From positions 244,581-304,461 of the forward strand of contig JACRPS010000011.1 in NCBI GenBank assembly GCA_016223085.1: a stretch of 59,881 nt of DNA, read 5' to 3'. The DNA is from Chloroflexota bacterium. Its GTDB lineage: Bacteria > Chloroflexota > Anaerolineae > Aggregatilineales > Phototrophicaceae. The position numbers and the translations under genes were made by a program. The first letter of the stretch is position 1, and each line of letters begins with the position of its first letter. Shown here piece by piece: positions 15,642-24,806 of the stretch. Under the pieces are notes generated by a model, which was given only the letters and a program-made list of their open reading frames with translations, ran no database searches and was not told where the DNA came from.

Positions 15642-16622
15642 CTAACGCATCGTCAGCGCCATCGCGGCCTTCTGCACGTGCAGCCGATTTTCCGCCTCGT
15701 CGTACACGATGCTCTGCGGGCCGTCAATCACCTCGTCGCTGACTTCGATGTTGCGGTCCGCCGGCAGGCAGTGCATGTAGACGGCGTCACGTTTCGCCAG
15801 CGACATGCGCCGCGCGTCGGTAATCCAGTCCTTGTACTGGTTGCCGATTTTGGCCGATTCCTGCTTGTCCTCGGTCGTCATCCAGCAGCCCCAGCTCTTG
15901 GGATACAGCACGTCGGCGTCCTTAAACCCGGCGTCGAAATCGTGCAGAATTTCCAGCGAACCGCCGCTCTTGCGGGCGTTATCCTGCGCCTGCCCTACGA
16001 TGTCCGGCATCAGGCCGAACTCCGGCGGGTGCGTCAGGCGCACGTTCATGCCGTAGCGCGTCATCAGCAGAATCAGGCTTTGCGGCACGGACAGCGGCTT
16101 CTGGTAGCTGCTGGCATAGGCCCAACTGACGTTAATCGTCTTGCCACGCAGGTCACGCCCGAACTTCTCCATGACCGTCATCAGGTCGGCGAGCGCTTGG
16201 AACGGGTGGTACACATCGCACTGCATGTTCAGCACTGGCACGCGGCTGGCGGCGGCCACTTCGCGGATGTATTGGTTGCCGAAGTTCCAGTCACACTGGC
16301 GAATGGCAATCGCGTCGCTGTAGCGCCCGATGATCTCGCCGATTTCCTTGGCGGTATCGCCGTGTGAAATCTGCGTCGTTTCGCTGTCAATGAACATGCC
16401 GTGCCCGCCCAACTGGGCGATGCCAGCCTCGAAGCTGGCGCGGGTGCGCGTGCTGGTGAAGAAGAACAGCATCGCCAGCACTTTGTCACGCAGCAGCGCG
16501 TGCGACTCGCCGGTGGCGCGGCGGCGTTTTAAATCCCAGGCCACGTCGAGCAGCGTGTCCACTTCCTCGCGCGTCCATTCCTGATCCGTGATGAGGTCAC
16601 GGCCTCGTAAATCCGTCTGCAT
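15642..16622 (-). CDS. ygeW: YgeW-like knotted carbamoyltransferase
   Basis: About 326 residues. The carbamoyl-phosphate loop is FFTSTRTRASFEAGIAQLGG, followed by ISHGDTAKEIGEIIGRYSDA, MQCDVYHPFQALADLMTV and MHCLPADRNIEVSDEVIDG. Proline/trefoil-knot carbamoyltransferases related to YgeW, SOTCase and AOTCase share this pattern; it is not a classical ArgF (no simple HPTQ ... HCLP with SMG ornithine loop). The acceptor is unknown. With arcC and the YgeY-like gene on the same strand it probably runs in the phosphorolytic direction to make carbamoyl phosphate. The ATG at 16622 is preceded by AGGAGT; the longer frame to 16694 is not supported. Confidence 0.85.
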   Translation of the reverse strand: MQTDLRGRDLITDQEWTREEVDTLLDVAWDLKRRRATGESHALLRDKVLAMLFFFTSTRTRASFEAGIAQLGGHGMFIDSETTQISHGDTAKEIGEIIGRYSDAIAIRQCDWNFGNQYIREVAAASRVPVLNMQCDVYHPFQALADLMTVMEKFGRDLRGKTINVSWAYASSYQKPLSVPQSLILLMTRYGMNVRLTHPPEFGLMPDIVGQAQDNARKSGGSLEILHDFDAGFKDADVLYPKSWGCWMTTEDKQESAKIGNQYKDWITDARRMSLAKRDAVYMHCLPADRNIEVSDEVIDGPQSIVYDEAENRLHVQKAAMALTMR

Positions 16623-17144
16623 AATAAAAAGGACTCCTCTGGCTTGATCTTGTCTGGAACATGGTGTGCGGCTTATTGTACCATAAGGGGACAAGGCTGT
16701 AACAAAAAGATATGCAAAGCGACCGTAGGGGCGGGTCTACAAACCCGCCCTTAGGCATCAGGTTCGCCGAGGGCTGGAAGCTCCTCGGCTGAATAGCTTC
16801 GGAAAGCCTGCTTTTAGCAGGCTTAACCTTGCTGACGGTATATTTCAGCCACCTTCAGGTGGCTTTTGTTGTTCAGCCGGACGGCTTTCAGCATCCGGCG
16901 ACGCGAACCGGAAACCTTATCCTGCTACGCACTGAACCTTTAACTCTTGGGCATGTGTTTTGTTTTTCTTGCTGTAGCTGATAAAAACGTGGGACATAAA
17001 CAGTTTTCCAAATTCACGGAGATTTATTAACCAATGTAACACAAGGGGCAAATTCACAAAGAAAAATCTCTCTGCGCCTTTGCCCCTGTGCGAAGCCTCC
17101 CGCTTGCGGGATTGCGTCTTTGCGTTACGTTTTTTCTTCTTTTT
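16623..17144. other. 522-base gene-free stretch with several hairpins
   Basis: No open frame of note. It holds a GTAGGGGC-family palindrome with one damaged end (16725-16754), a GCCGAGG/CCTCGGC hairpin near 16767-16790, AGCCTGC/GCAGGCT at about 16805-16823, AGCCACCT/AGGTGGCT at 16847-16864 followed by TTTTGTT, and a GCCGGA/TCCGGC hairpin near 16877-16900. The right end (17037-17137) is a degenerate AACACA-type inverted repeat. It looks like a landing strip of dispersed elements rather than an RNA gene. Confidence 0.6.
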
Positions 17145-17621
17145 TTACGTGTACACTACCCGATCAGAATTGGCGAACTCGTGCAGAAAATTCTGCTGCT
17201 CGTCGGACAGCTTCGTAAAATCGCACAGCGGGCGGCGCTCCGTCACCCGTTCGCGCGTCTCCGCCAGGCTCCAGCCCTTTGACAGGTAATACCCGTGCAG
17301 CAGCGTGCCGGTGCGCCCCTGCCCCACCTTACAATGAATCAGAACCGGCCTGCCCTCCGCCTGCATCCGGTCAATGAACGCCACCACCTCGGCCACCTGC
17401 GCCTCGTCCGGCGCGCGTAAATCGTCAATCGGTACGTGCAGCGGCGTGATGTCCAGTTCCGCCAGCAGTTCCGGCGTCACGCCGCGCTGCGCCGTCAGCG
17501 GGCGCTCGGTCAGCGTGACGATGGCGCGGATGCCGCCTTCTGCCAGCGTTCGCACGTCATAGGCATTTTGCGGCAGCGGACTGGCCGCCAGCACGCCGTC
17601 TTCAATCCAGTCGAACGTCAT
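17145..17621 (-). CDS. Dual-specificity (cysteine-based) protein phosphatase
   Basis: About 158 residues. It starts MTFDWIEDGVLAASPLP, as in many bacterial and archaeal DSPs, and has the C-x5-R active site HCKVGQGRTGT plus the general-acid region with DDLRAPD. Its substrate is unknown. The ATG at 17621 follows AAGGGGAG, which decides the start against the longer frame from 17714. The gene stands alone between two repeat-rich gaps. Confidence 0.88.
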   Translation of the reverse strand: MTFDWIEDGVLAASPLPQNAYDVRTLAEGGIRAIVTLTERPLTAQRGVTPELLAELDITPLHVPIDDLRAPDEAQVAEVVAFIDRMQAEGRPVLIHCKVGQGRTGTLLHGYYLSKGWSLAETRERVTERRPLCDFTKLSDEQQNFLHEFANSDRVVYT

Positions 17622-17716
17622 GCGCGCTCCCCTTAAAACCGCTAAAACCCTTGCCCCTACAGCATAACCGATTTTCAGCATCGCGCGCCCTGCCAATCCG
17701 GGTAGGAAAAACATTC

Positions 17717-17791
17717 AACACAGAGACTCGGGGTCACAGAGACACAGAGAATTATGCTCTCTGAGCCTCTGTATCTCTGTGACTCTGTGTT
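17717..17791. repeat. Inverted repeat of the AACACAGAG...CTCTGTGTT type, second copy
   Basis: Arms read AACACAGAGACTCGGGG and GTGACTCTGTGTT around TTATGC, between the phosphatase gene and the YgeY-like gene. Related to 12159-12230. Confidence 0.75.
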
Positions 17792-17802
17792 ACGCTTTTT
17801 TC

Positions 17803-19002
17803 TTATTTCTGAATGAGCGCCGGCAGCAGCGCGTACCACTCGGTCGAGCGCACCACGTCGTCCAGCGGCACCTGGTCAATCACCGTATGGGCGTGGATTT
17901 CGTCGCCCGGCCCAAAGCCAATACTGGGGATACCCGCTTTGCCCGCCCAGTACGTGCCGTTGGTGGAGAAGTCCCATTTGCCCGTTGGCAGTGGTTCGCC
18001 CCACAGCAGTTCCCCGGCTTTCACGCCCGCCTGCACGTAGGGATGATCGGCAGGTAGCGCCCACGCCGGGTAAATCTTGTCCACCGGGAAGACAAAGCCG
18101 GTGTAGCTCGGTTCTTCGTAGAACAGAATCGAGGCTTCAATATCCTTGCGGTCGCCGATCAGCCGTTGAATGCGTTCCAGTTCGGCCTGCGGCTCTTCGC
18201 CGAAGGTGATGCGGCGGTCAATGTAAATCAGCGCCTCGTCCGGCACGGCGTTGATACTCGGCGTTTTGACGTGCATGTCGGTCACGGTGATGCGTCCATG
18301 ACCCAGGAACGGGTCATCGCCCAGTTCCGGTTCGAGCTTGCTGATCGCATCAATCACCGGTAGCAGCTTGTAAATCGCATTATCCCCCAGGAAGTTGCTG
18401 GCGGCGTGGGCGCTTTTGCCCTTCGCTACCACCTGCATCTCGACACGGCCTTTGTGCCCACGATACACCTGCATCTTGGTCGGCTCGCCGATAACCACAA
18501 AATCGGGGCGCAAACCTTCAGTCTCCACCAGCGAATTGGGTGCGATGCCGTCGCACCATTCTTCCATATTGCCGAAGTAGTAGCCGGTCACGCCGTCCAG
18601 CAGGCCGAGTTCCTTCGCTAGCGCCAGGCCATAGATCATGCCGGGCGTGCTGTTTTTCTCGTCACAGGCGCCACGCGCGAAGAAGATGCCGTTTTCGATT
18701 TTGCCCTGGAACGGGTCCCACTCCCATTCGTCCGGGTCGCCAATGCCGACGGTATCAATGTGGCTGTCGTACAGCAGCTTGACCGGGCCATCGCCAATCC
18801 TGCCGACGATGTTGCCCATTTTGTCCCACCACACCTCGTCAAAACCGAGTTTTTGCATCTCGGCGGCGGCGCGTTCCCCGACAGCGCGAATCTGGCTGTC
18901 ATAACTGGGAATCGCGCACAATTCGCGCAGGAAGGTGATAATGTCCTCACGCTGTGCGGCGACACGGGCTTTAATCGTATCAATCATCTGTTGTTCAACC
19001 AT
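17803..19002 (-). CDS. ygeY: YgeY-like M20 family metallohydrolase
   Basis: 399 residues. M20 signatures are DSHIDTVG (first metal His and Asp), ARGACDEKNSTPGM, NMEEWCDGIAPN (general-base Glu-Glu) and FVVIGEPT, then a dimerisation domain around KGRVEMQVVAKGKSAHAA and a closing HAHTV. The sequence fits the YgeY subfamily, often labelled selenium-metabolism hydrolase, rather than ArgE or DapE. In urate-degrading gut bacteria ygeY is part of the required cluster. It probably hydrolyses an N-carbamoyl or amide bond in a purine-derived intermediate (inference). GAGAGGATATTC before the ATG gives a clear start. Confidence 0.87.
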   Translation of the reverse strand: MVEQQMIDTIKARVAAQREDIITFLRELCAIPSYDSQIRAVGERAAAEMQKLGFDEVWWDKMGNIVGRIGDGPVKLLYDSHIDTVGIGDPDEWEWDPFQGKIENGIFFARGACDEKNSTPGMIYGLALAKELGLLDGVTGYYFGNMEEWCDGIAPNSLVETEGLRPDFVVIGEPTKMQVYRGHKGRVEMQVVAKGKSAHAASNFLGDNAIYKLLPVIDAISKLEPELGDDPFLGHGRITVTDMHVKTPSINAVPDEALIYIDRRITFGEEPQAELERIQRLIGDRKDIEASILFYEEPSYTGFVFPVDKIYPAWALPADHPYVQAGVKAGELLWGEPLPTGKWDFSTNGTYWAGKAGIPSIGFGPGDEIHAHTVIDQVPLDDVVRSTEWYALLPALIQK

Positions 19003-19023
19003 GAATATCCTCTCTTTGCATAA

Positions 19024-20250
19024 TTACCCGGTGGGCAGTCTGCCACTGGCAAAGGTGAAATACCACAGCAGGCCGCTGATGAGATGGAACACCAGCAACG
19101 CCCCTGTCGTCACAAACGCGGGAGATAACGTGACATTTGGCACGTCGCTGAATGACAGCAGCCGATTTTGCCGCAGCCAGAATACCAGCGCCGCCAGGAA
19201 CAGGATGAACGCGCCGATCTGCCCGCTCCACGTCAGGTTGCCGTGTCCGGCGCGGTTGGCTTCCGCAAACAGATAGGTCAATGCTACGCCAAAGACAAAC
19301 GACAGCCACGCCAGCAATAGCGGTGCGCTCCGGGCGGCTGCCCTAAAATGCGCGAGGGTGACGGCCAGCGGGAACAGGATGGACAGCAGTAACTTCAGCA
19401 GCAAACCATCCATGACACCCTGAAGGTAAAAGAATGCCAGCGGCGCGAACACAATGGCTGACGCATCAAACAGGAGTGCCTGCACCCCTAACATGAGCGC
19501 CCCTGGCAGGATCACCCCCAGAAACAGCAGTCGCCAGTCCATGCGTCGTCGCAACAGCCGATAATGGAGCATTAAAAGGAGCAGGGCCGGCAGCAGTATC
19601 AGGATATAACTGGGTTTCGCCAGCATGGACAGAATGGTTATCGCGGCCAGTCCCAGCGCCCGGTACCATACCACCGGAGATGGACGTGCATCAAACGCCA
19701 GCGCCGCGATACCAAACAGGAGCACAGCCAGCGGCTTCAACGCAGCAATGGTGGGGTTATGGTAAACATTGGTTGCGATATACCCGTGATACGGGTGGTC
19801 GGGCGTGAACAGGTTAATGGGCATCACCAGCATCGTCACCACCGTGACCAGCATATAAAACAGCGTCCGGTCGCGGGTGTCTGCCGGCCCCAACAGGCGA
19901 CGCAGCACGTCGTAGAGCGCCAACGCCAGAGCAACGTACAACAGCAGCGCCACAATAAAACCGGCAGCGCCCAGATTCGGCAGCAACCGGTAAACGACCA
20001 GCACCAGCGCATGAAACAGGAAATGGGGCACCCGCGCCAGAAACAGTTGCCAGTCGCCCTGTACCAGCAGCCCACGGACAAAGCCGAGGTGCGCGCCGTA
20101 ATCGTTATACTGGTTCACCACAACCAGCAGCGGCGGCGCGAACAGGACAATTACCAATCCGGCCAGTAGCAGCGGTGGCCCAATTTTCAACCGCGCAGTT
20201 ACTGGCATGGCGGTTAACACTTGTTGCTTCGAGGACACACACTCCCCCAT
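19024..20250 (-). CDS. Polytopic membrane protein, unknown
   Basis: 408 residues with about ten membrane helices (for example LLLAGLVIVLFAPPLLVVV, FIVALLLYVALALALYDVL, LFYMLVTVVTMLVMPINLF). A periplasmic-side loop NQYNDYGAHLGFVRGL after helix 1 recalls GT-C transferases, but the DD pair is weak, so the family is uncertain. Ends 21 bases before the YgeY-like gene. The start may be ATG 20250 or, less likely, ATG 20208. It lies just downstream of a broken adenine deaminase fragment. Confidence 0.65.
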   Translation of the reverse strand: MGECVSSKQQVLTAMPVTARLKIGPPLLLAGLVIVLFAPPLLVVVNQYNDYGAHLGFVRGLLVQGDWQLFLARVPHFLFHALVLVVYRLLPNLGAAGFIVALLLYVALALALYDVLRRLLGPADTRDRTLFYMLVTVVTMLVMPINLFTPDHPYHGYIATNVYHNPTIAALKPLAVLLFGIAALAFDARPSPVVWYRALGLAAITILSMLAKPSYILILLPALLLLMLHYRLLRRRMDWRLLFLGVILPGALMLGVQALLFDASAIVFAPLAFFYLQGVMDGLLLKLLLSILFPLAVTLAHFRAAARSAPLLLAWLSFVFGVALTYLFAEANRAGHGNLTWSGQIGAFILFLAALVFWLRQNRLLSFSDVPNVTLSPAFVTTGALLVFHLISGLLWYFTFASGRLPTG

Positions 20251-20287
20251 GTTCCAACGGCAGGTACCTCAATCATGGATACGTTGC

Positions 20288-20515
20288 CGTCTACACAAAC
20301 AAATCCACAACCTTAAACTGCTCCACGTCCACCAGTCTGACATCGGTGAGCTTTAGCTTCGGAATCACTTTCAGCACCATGAAAACTCACTGTCGTGAAC
20401 GGATCGGGGGCCGCGCTGCCCAGCTCGCGGGCAATCAGTGTATCATAATCGGCGCGCACCTGTTCCAGCGGACAAGCGATCATCAGCCCGGCCAGTGACG
20501 GTGGCAGTGTCACAG
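20288..20515 (-). pseudogene. Fragment of an adenine deaminase 3' end
   Basis: This stretch closely matches 22122-22345 inside the intact adenine deaminase gene, for example the shared run around CTTAAACTGCTCCACGTCC and the run around TGTATCATAATC. Compared with the intact copy it has a one-base insertion near 20383 that breaks the frame, a six-base loss near 20432, many substitutions, and an early TAG after VVDLFV. Nothing upstream of about 20515 matches, because another gene (20531-22042) begins there. It is a remnant of a second copy or of a tandem duplication. Confidence 0.82.
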
Positions 20516-20530
20516 TGACCGAGAACTGCG

Positions 20531-22042
20531 TTACTGGCAGCCCGAGTCGAGATTCAGGTACAGCTTCCCTACCTGCGTTTCCAACAGGAACTGGATGTTC
20601 AATCGGCTTGACCATAGAGTTCCAGTTTCAGGACTCAAGAGCAGATATTTGGACTGGGGCGGCAACTGCTGACGCTCAGGACTCATAAAAAAGGATACCC
20701 CAATACCCGGTGGCAGCGCCATGATCTCAGGATAAAATTCGAGCGAGAAAGGTGGAACTTCCATTAGCAGTGTGTTACACCAGGAATTGGCTTCTCCAGG
20801 TGAATACTCGATCAGACCATTCGTTGCCGTGCGAAAGCCATCAATCCGTTCTTGCAGAACATGAAACTGACTGCTATCCCACGTGCGGTAAGCCGTCAGG
20901 AACGGCCGGGCGAGCAACAAATTGCTGGCGACAAACAGGCCAACCAGCCAGTATCGTTTGAAGGCAACCAGCAGCAGCACGCTGACCAGCAAATGAGCAG
21001 CCAGAACGCGAAAATCCCGCCAGTACTGCATATCGTAGAACGCCAGTTGAATCAGCAGCAGCAACCCTAAATTGAGCAGATGAAAACGAGCCTCGTTTCG
21101 AGTCCAACCTGAAAACCGCCGCCGCAGGACCAGTCCCCACACACTCAGACCTATCAGCACGATTATTTGGAGCCGCTGTCCGATTTCCAGCCAACTGCCG
21201 GCCACGATATCGCTTATATTTGCGCTTAAATGCTGGACAAATAATGTTGTACCCTCCGCGAGCGACCCTCTCATAGTTTGCAGCCACTGACTTACGAAGT
21301 TAATTGGATACGGTGCGGAAAAATAGAAGAAAATAACACCGGATGCAACTATCAAAATACCGGCCAGGAGCATACTCCGGATTGCACTCCGAATTGTCTG
21401 GTGGTGCGATAGTAAAAACAGCGGCAGCAGCAGAAACGACCAGGTAAAGCGGAACAGTGACGCCACCAGAAGCAGGGCAGCGAACGCCCACTTAACACGA
21501 GGAGTAATCGCCTCAACGGTCAGCACCCGGTAAAAGGCGTAAGCCACGAGTATCGCAATTGCATGTTGCAGGCTCTCCTGCATGTTACTCACCAGATAGT
21601 GATGCAGCGGCCAAAAAGTGGCAATCGCTGCACCCAAGATTATCAGTTGATCCCGGTTCGGCTTGAGCCAATACACCCAGAAGTAGAGGGTAAAAGTAAC
21701 GAGCGCCAGATTAATAACAACGGCACTCTGCGGATACCAGCCAAACACCCGACCGATGCTACCGTATAGCGCTGGATAGGCTAAACCATGCACGTAATAA
21801 TGGGAAAATGTTGCCAAGGCAGGCAGTTCGTAAATTGTATAGTAGCCGCCGTTAAAGCCCACTTGACTAAATGTAAAGGCCTGCCGCCAGTAATAGATAG
21901 CGTCATTGTACGTGGTATGGTAGGAAGGCACATACTGGTTCAAATCTCCTCGAAGCACAAATCGCAGTAGAACCAGTGTGATAAGCAGCGGTAGCGCAGG
22001 AACAATTAACGCCAACGCGAGACGGACTCTGTCTGATTTCAT
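20531..22042 (-). CDS. Polytopic membrane protein, possible glycosyltransferase
   Basis: About 503 residues with some nine to ten membrane helices and a soluble C-terminal tail of roughly 110 residues. The first external loop has YHTTYNDAIYYWRQAFTF, a possible acidic site as in GT-C proteins. No firm family. The ATG at 22042 (MKSDRVRLALALIVPALP) has GGA upstream; an alternative start at 22081 adds an unlikely leader. It lies between the intact adenine deaminase gene and the broken copy of its end, so it probably arrived together with the duplication. Confidence 0.65.
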   Translation of the reverse strand: MKSDRVRLALALIVPALPLLITLVLLRFVLRGDLNQYVPSYHTTYNDAIYYWRQAFTFSQVGFNGGYYTIYELPALATFSHYYVHGLAYPALYGSIGRVFGWYPQSAVVINLALVTFTLYFWVYWLKPNRDQLIILGAAIATFWPLHHYLVSNMQESLQHAIAILVAYAFYRVLTVEAITPRVKWAFAALLLVASLFRFTWSFLLLPLFLLSHHQTIRSAIRSMLLAGILIVASGVIFFYFSAPYPINFVSQWLQTMRGSLAEGTTLFVQHLSANISDIVAGSWLEIGQRLQIIVLIGLSVWGLVLRRRFSGWTRNEARFHLLNLGLLLLIQLAFYDMQYWRDFRVLAAHLLVSVLLLVAFKRYWLVGLFVASNLLLARPFLTAYRTWDSSQFHVLQERIDGFRTATNGLIEYSPGEANSWCNTLLMEVPPFSLEFYPEIMALPPGIGVSFFMSPERQQLPPQSKYLLLSPETGTLWSSRLNIQFLLETQVGKLYLNLDSGCQ

Positions 22043-22099
22043 CGTTTTCCAGCAACCTGATAAGCCGCCTTGCAGGAACACTCTGAGCGGACGCTATAG

Positions 22100-23827
22100 C
22101 TAGCGATCGGCATCCGGCGGTTCCACAAACAGGTCCACGACCTTAAACTGCTCCACGTCCACCAGCCCGACATCGGTCAGTTTCAGCTTCGGAATCACTT
22201 CCAGCGCCATAAAACTCATCGTCATAAACGGGTCTGGTATCGTGCTGCCCAGTTCGCGGGCGCGGGCGAGGAGTGTATCATAATCAGCGCGAACCTGTTC
22301 CAGTGGGCGCTCGGTCATCAGCCCGGCCACTGGCAGTGGCAAGCGCCCCAGCACATTATCGCCATCCACGGCCACCAGCCCGCCGCCCATCTCCACAATG
22401 GCCTGAACGGCGCGGCGCATACTATGATCGTCCGCACCGATGACCACCAGATTGTGATGATCGTGTGCGACCGTCCCGGCAATCGCGCCGCGCTTCAGCC
22501 CGAAGCCAGTGATAAACGCCTTGCCGATATTGCCAGTAGCGCGGTGACGTTCCACCACTGCCATCTTGAGCAGATCGCGCTCGATATCGGCGACTGCTTT
22601 GCCACCGACGATCAGCGCGTCATCTACCAAATGCTCCGTTACCACCTGGTCGCCTATCCCGCCGATCACGCGCACCTGTGCGCCCTGCGCTGGAATCGTG
22701 AAATCGAGCGTATCCGGTCGGATATTCATCGAACTGCGCAGATCAATCGGGCGCAGCGGCGGCTTCTCCGCCAGCATTTTCCCATCCCGCGCGACCAGTT
22801 CGCCACCCCGAAACACCATCTCGGCGCGGATGTCGTTCAGATCGCTGAACACCACCATATCTGCCCATTTGCCGGGGGCGATCACGCCGTAGTCGTGCAG
22901 GCGGAAATACTGCGCCGTGTTGATTGTCCCCATGCGAATCGCCATGATTGGGTCTATTCCATTGGCAATCGCGGTGCGAATCATGAAGTCAATCGAGCCT
23001 TCATCCATCAGGCTGTTCGGTTGGCGATCATCGGTGCAGAAACACAGCCGGGTGTGGTTTTCCGGCGTAATCAGCGGCAGCAGCGGGCGCAGGTTGCGGG
23101 TGGTTGTACCCTCGCGGATGAAAATCGTCAGGCCCAGGCGCAGCTTTTCCCGCGCTTCTTCGACCGTCGTACACTCGTGTTCGCTGCTGATTCCCGACGC
23201 AACGTAGGCATTCAGCGCCTTGCCGGTCAGCGCCGGGCAGTGGCCGTCCAGCACCTTGTGTTTGAACATCACCAGCTTGTCCACCATGCCCTCGTCGCCG
23301 TAGACGACGCCAGGGTAGTTCATCACTTCGGCCAGCCCCAGTACCCAGTTATGGCTGAGCAGCGGTTCCAGGTCTTCGGCTTCCAGCCGCGCGCCGCTGG
23401 TTTCCATATGTGTTGCCGGGACACAGCTTGAGGCCATCACGTACATGTTCAGCGGGCCGTGTTTGGCGCGTTCCAGCATGAAGCGGATGCCTTCCAGCCC
23501 CAGCACGTTGGCGATCTCATGCGGGTCGGTGATGACCGTCGTCACGCCATGTACCAGCACCGCGCGCGCGAACTCCGGCGGCGTGCACAGGCTGCTTTCG
23601 ATATGCACGTGGGCATCAATAAAGCCGGGACACAGGTAGCGCCCGCCCAGATCAATCTCGCGTTCGGCGCTGTAACCCGTGCCAATCGCCGCCACGTGTG
23701 ACCCCTGTACGATTACATCCGTCGGGTAAATCTCGCCCGTCCAGACATTCACCAGTTGCGCGTTACGTAAGGCCAGCGTTGCCGGTTTGTCGCCCCGCGC
23801 CGCTGCCAGCCGATCCACCAGACTCAT
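22100..23827 (-). CDS. ade: Adenine deaminase (Ade/AdeC family)
   Basis: 575 residues, matching the family length. Amidohydrolase metal residues lie in CPGFIDAHVHIESSLCTPPEF and VITDPHEIANVLG; then LDGHCPALTGKALNAY, SSEHECTTVEEAREKL and FCTDDRQPNSLMDEG are family-specific. The C-terminal domain carries KRGAIAGTVAHDHHNLVVIG and AIVEMGGGLVAV. It turns adenine into hypoxanthine and ammonia using a binuclear metal centre. It shares direction with the neighbouring Nudix and 8-oxoguanine deaminase genes, fitting a purine salvage/catabolic group. Confidence 0.95.
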   Translation of the reverse strand: MSLVDRLAAARGDKPATLALRNAQLVNVWTGEIYPTDVIVQGSHVAAIGTGYSAEREIDLGGRYLCPGFIDAHVHIESSLCTPPEFARAVLVHGVTTVITDPHEIANVLGLEGIRFMLERAKHGPLNMYVMASSCVPATHMETSGARLEAEDLEPLLSHNWVLGLAEVMNYPGVVYGDEGMVDKLVMFKHKVLDGHCPALTGKALNAYVASGISSEHECTTVEEAREKLRLGLTIFIREGTTTRNLRPLLPLITPENHTRLCFCTDDRQPNSLMDEGSIDFMIRTAIANGIDPIMAIRMGTINTAQYFRLHDYGVIAPGKWADMVVFSDLNDIRAEMVFRGGELVARDGKMLAEKPPLRPIDLRSSMNIRPDTLDFTIPAQGAQVRVIGGIGDQVVTEHLVDDALIVGGKAVADIERDLLKMAVVERHRATGNIGKAFITGFGLKRGAIAGTVAHDHHNLVVIGADDHSMRRAVQAIVEMGGGLVAVDGDNVLGRLPLPVAGLMTERPLEQVRADYDTLLARARELGSTIPDPFMTMSFMALEVIPKLKLTDVGLVDVEQFKVVDLFVEPPDADR

Positions 23828-23842
23828 GTAAGCCTCGCTTTT

Positions 23843-24715
23843 TTAGTAATGGATGATATTTTCCGCATCCTGCATGATGGCCCAGACCAGGTCGCGGGCG
23901 TAACTTGGTTTCACGCGCTCGACATATTCCGCGTCCGGGCCGGTCAGCGCGGCGCTGCGGGCTACCGACCACTCCGCCACATCTGAAATTCCATCTTCAG
24001 CCACTGTCGCTGCAAAAATCAGTTCCACCATATCCCGCGCGGTATCCTGCCACACACCAACCCAGTGAAAGCCTGGTCTGTTATTTACCTGTATGCTATC
24101 CGCCAGTTCATCCCAGGGCGCGCGCGCACCGGAGCACGTCACGCGCGGCAGCGTCTGCCCGTGTTTGCCCGGCAGCGTCAGCACGTGTAGGTGCGCCTCA
24201 TCCCAGATCACGCCAACTGCCCGCACATCGAAGCGGGGGTAGCGCGGCTCTGGTCGGGCCGCCAGCAGGTTTTTTACCCAGCGCCAGCGCAGTTGGCGTT
24301 TCACCCGCTTGAGTTCGTCCGGCGGCGTGTCAATCACACGCGGCAGCGGGCGTTCCTCGGCCAGCGCATCGAACAGCAGCCATTCCCAGATCACGTCGCC
24401 CGGCAAGTGCTTCAAGTCGAAATAAGCGTTGTCGCGGCTTTCGTCGGTGGTCTGCAAGCGTCCACCCAGCGGCCAACCCACGTACAGCACGTTCAGGCGA
24501 TTCCAGCCGTTCAGATAGTATAACCCAACCGCGCGGTCTATGTGCGCAATGATCCCCGTTTCCTCGCGCACTTCCCGCGCTGCCGCGTCCACCAGTTTTT
24601 CGCCGGCATCCAGCCGACCACCCGGCAGATTCCAGACGTTCAGATCGCCGCGCCGTGACAGCAGTACGCGCCCTTCGTCATCAAATACCGCGCAGGCCAC
24701 ACCCAACCGTAACAA
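23843..24715 (-). CDS. Nudix hydrolase with C-terminal extension
   Basis: About 290 residues. A full Nudix box GGRLDAGEKLVDAAAREVREETG is visible, of which the REVREET glutamates bind metal, in the N-terminal third. The remaining part (from about residue 130) contains VRAVGVIWDEAHLHVLTLPGK, a second strand-rich half that may be a degenerate Nudix-like domain. Substrate unknown; location next to adenine and 8-oxoguanine deaminases would fit sanitation of oxidised nucleotides (inference). I prefer a TTG at 24715, nine bases after GAGG, because the frame start at 24754 lies inside a palindromic repeat. Confidence 0.8.
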   Translation of the reverse strand: MLRLGVACAVFDDEGRVLLSRRGDLNVWNLPGGRLDAGEKLVDAAAREVREETGIIAHIDRAVGLYYLNGWNRLNVLYVGWPLGGRLQTTDESRDNAYFDLKHLPGDVIWEWLLFDALAEERPLPRVIDTPPDELKRVKRQLRWRWVKNLLAARPEPRYPRFDVRAVGVIWDEAHLHVLTLPGKHGQTLPRVTCSGARAPWDELADSIQVNNRPGFHWVGVWQDTARDMVELIFAATVAEDGISDVAEWSVARSAALTGPDAEYVERVKPSYARDLVWAIMQDAENIIHY

Positions 24716-24737
24716 CCGTATCGTCCTCAAATTCTGC

Positions 24738-24767
24738 GCAGGGGCGGGTTCCAAAACCCGCCCCTAC
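24738..24767. repeat. Palindromic repeat, GTAGGGGC family
   Basis: 30 bases with GCAGGGGC and GCCCCTAC ends and inner arms GGGTT/AACCC, lying at the 5' edge of the Nudix gene. One end base is changed (GTA to GCA). Confidence 0.85.
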
Positions 24768-24806
24768 CGGTACAATCGTTCTTGATAACCGAACACGCTG
24801 TAAAAA

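Noticed and set aside
16725-17137. Row of hairpins as a possible structured RNA gene or attenuator
   Set aside because: The hairpins are unrelated in sequence, several match dispersed repeat families seen elsewhere in the window, and no gene downstream fits attenuation.
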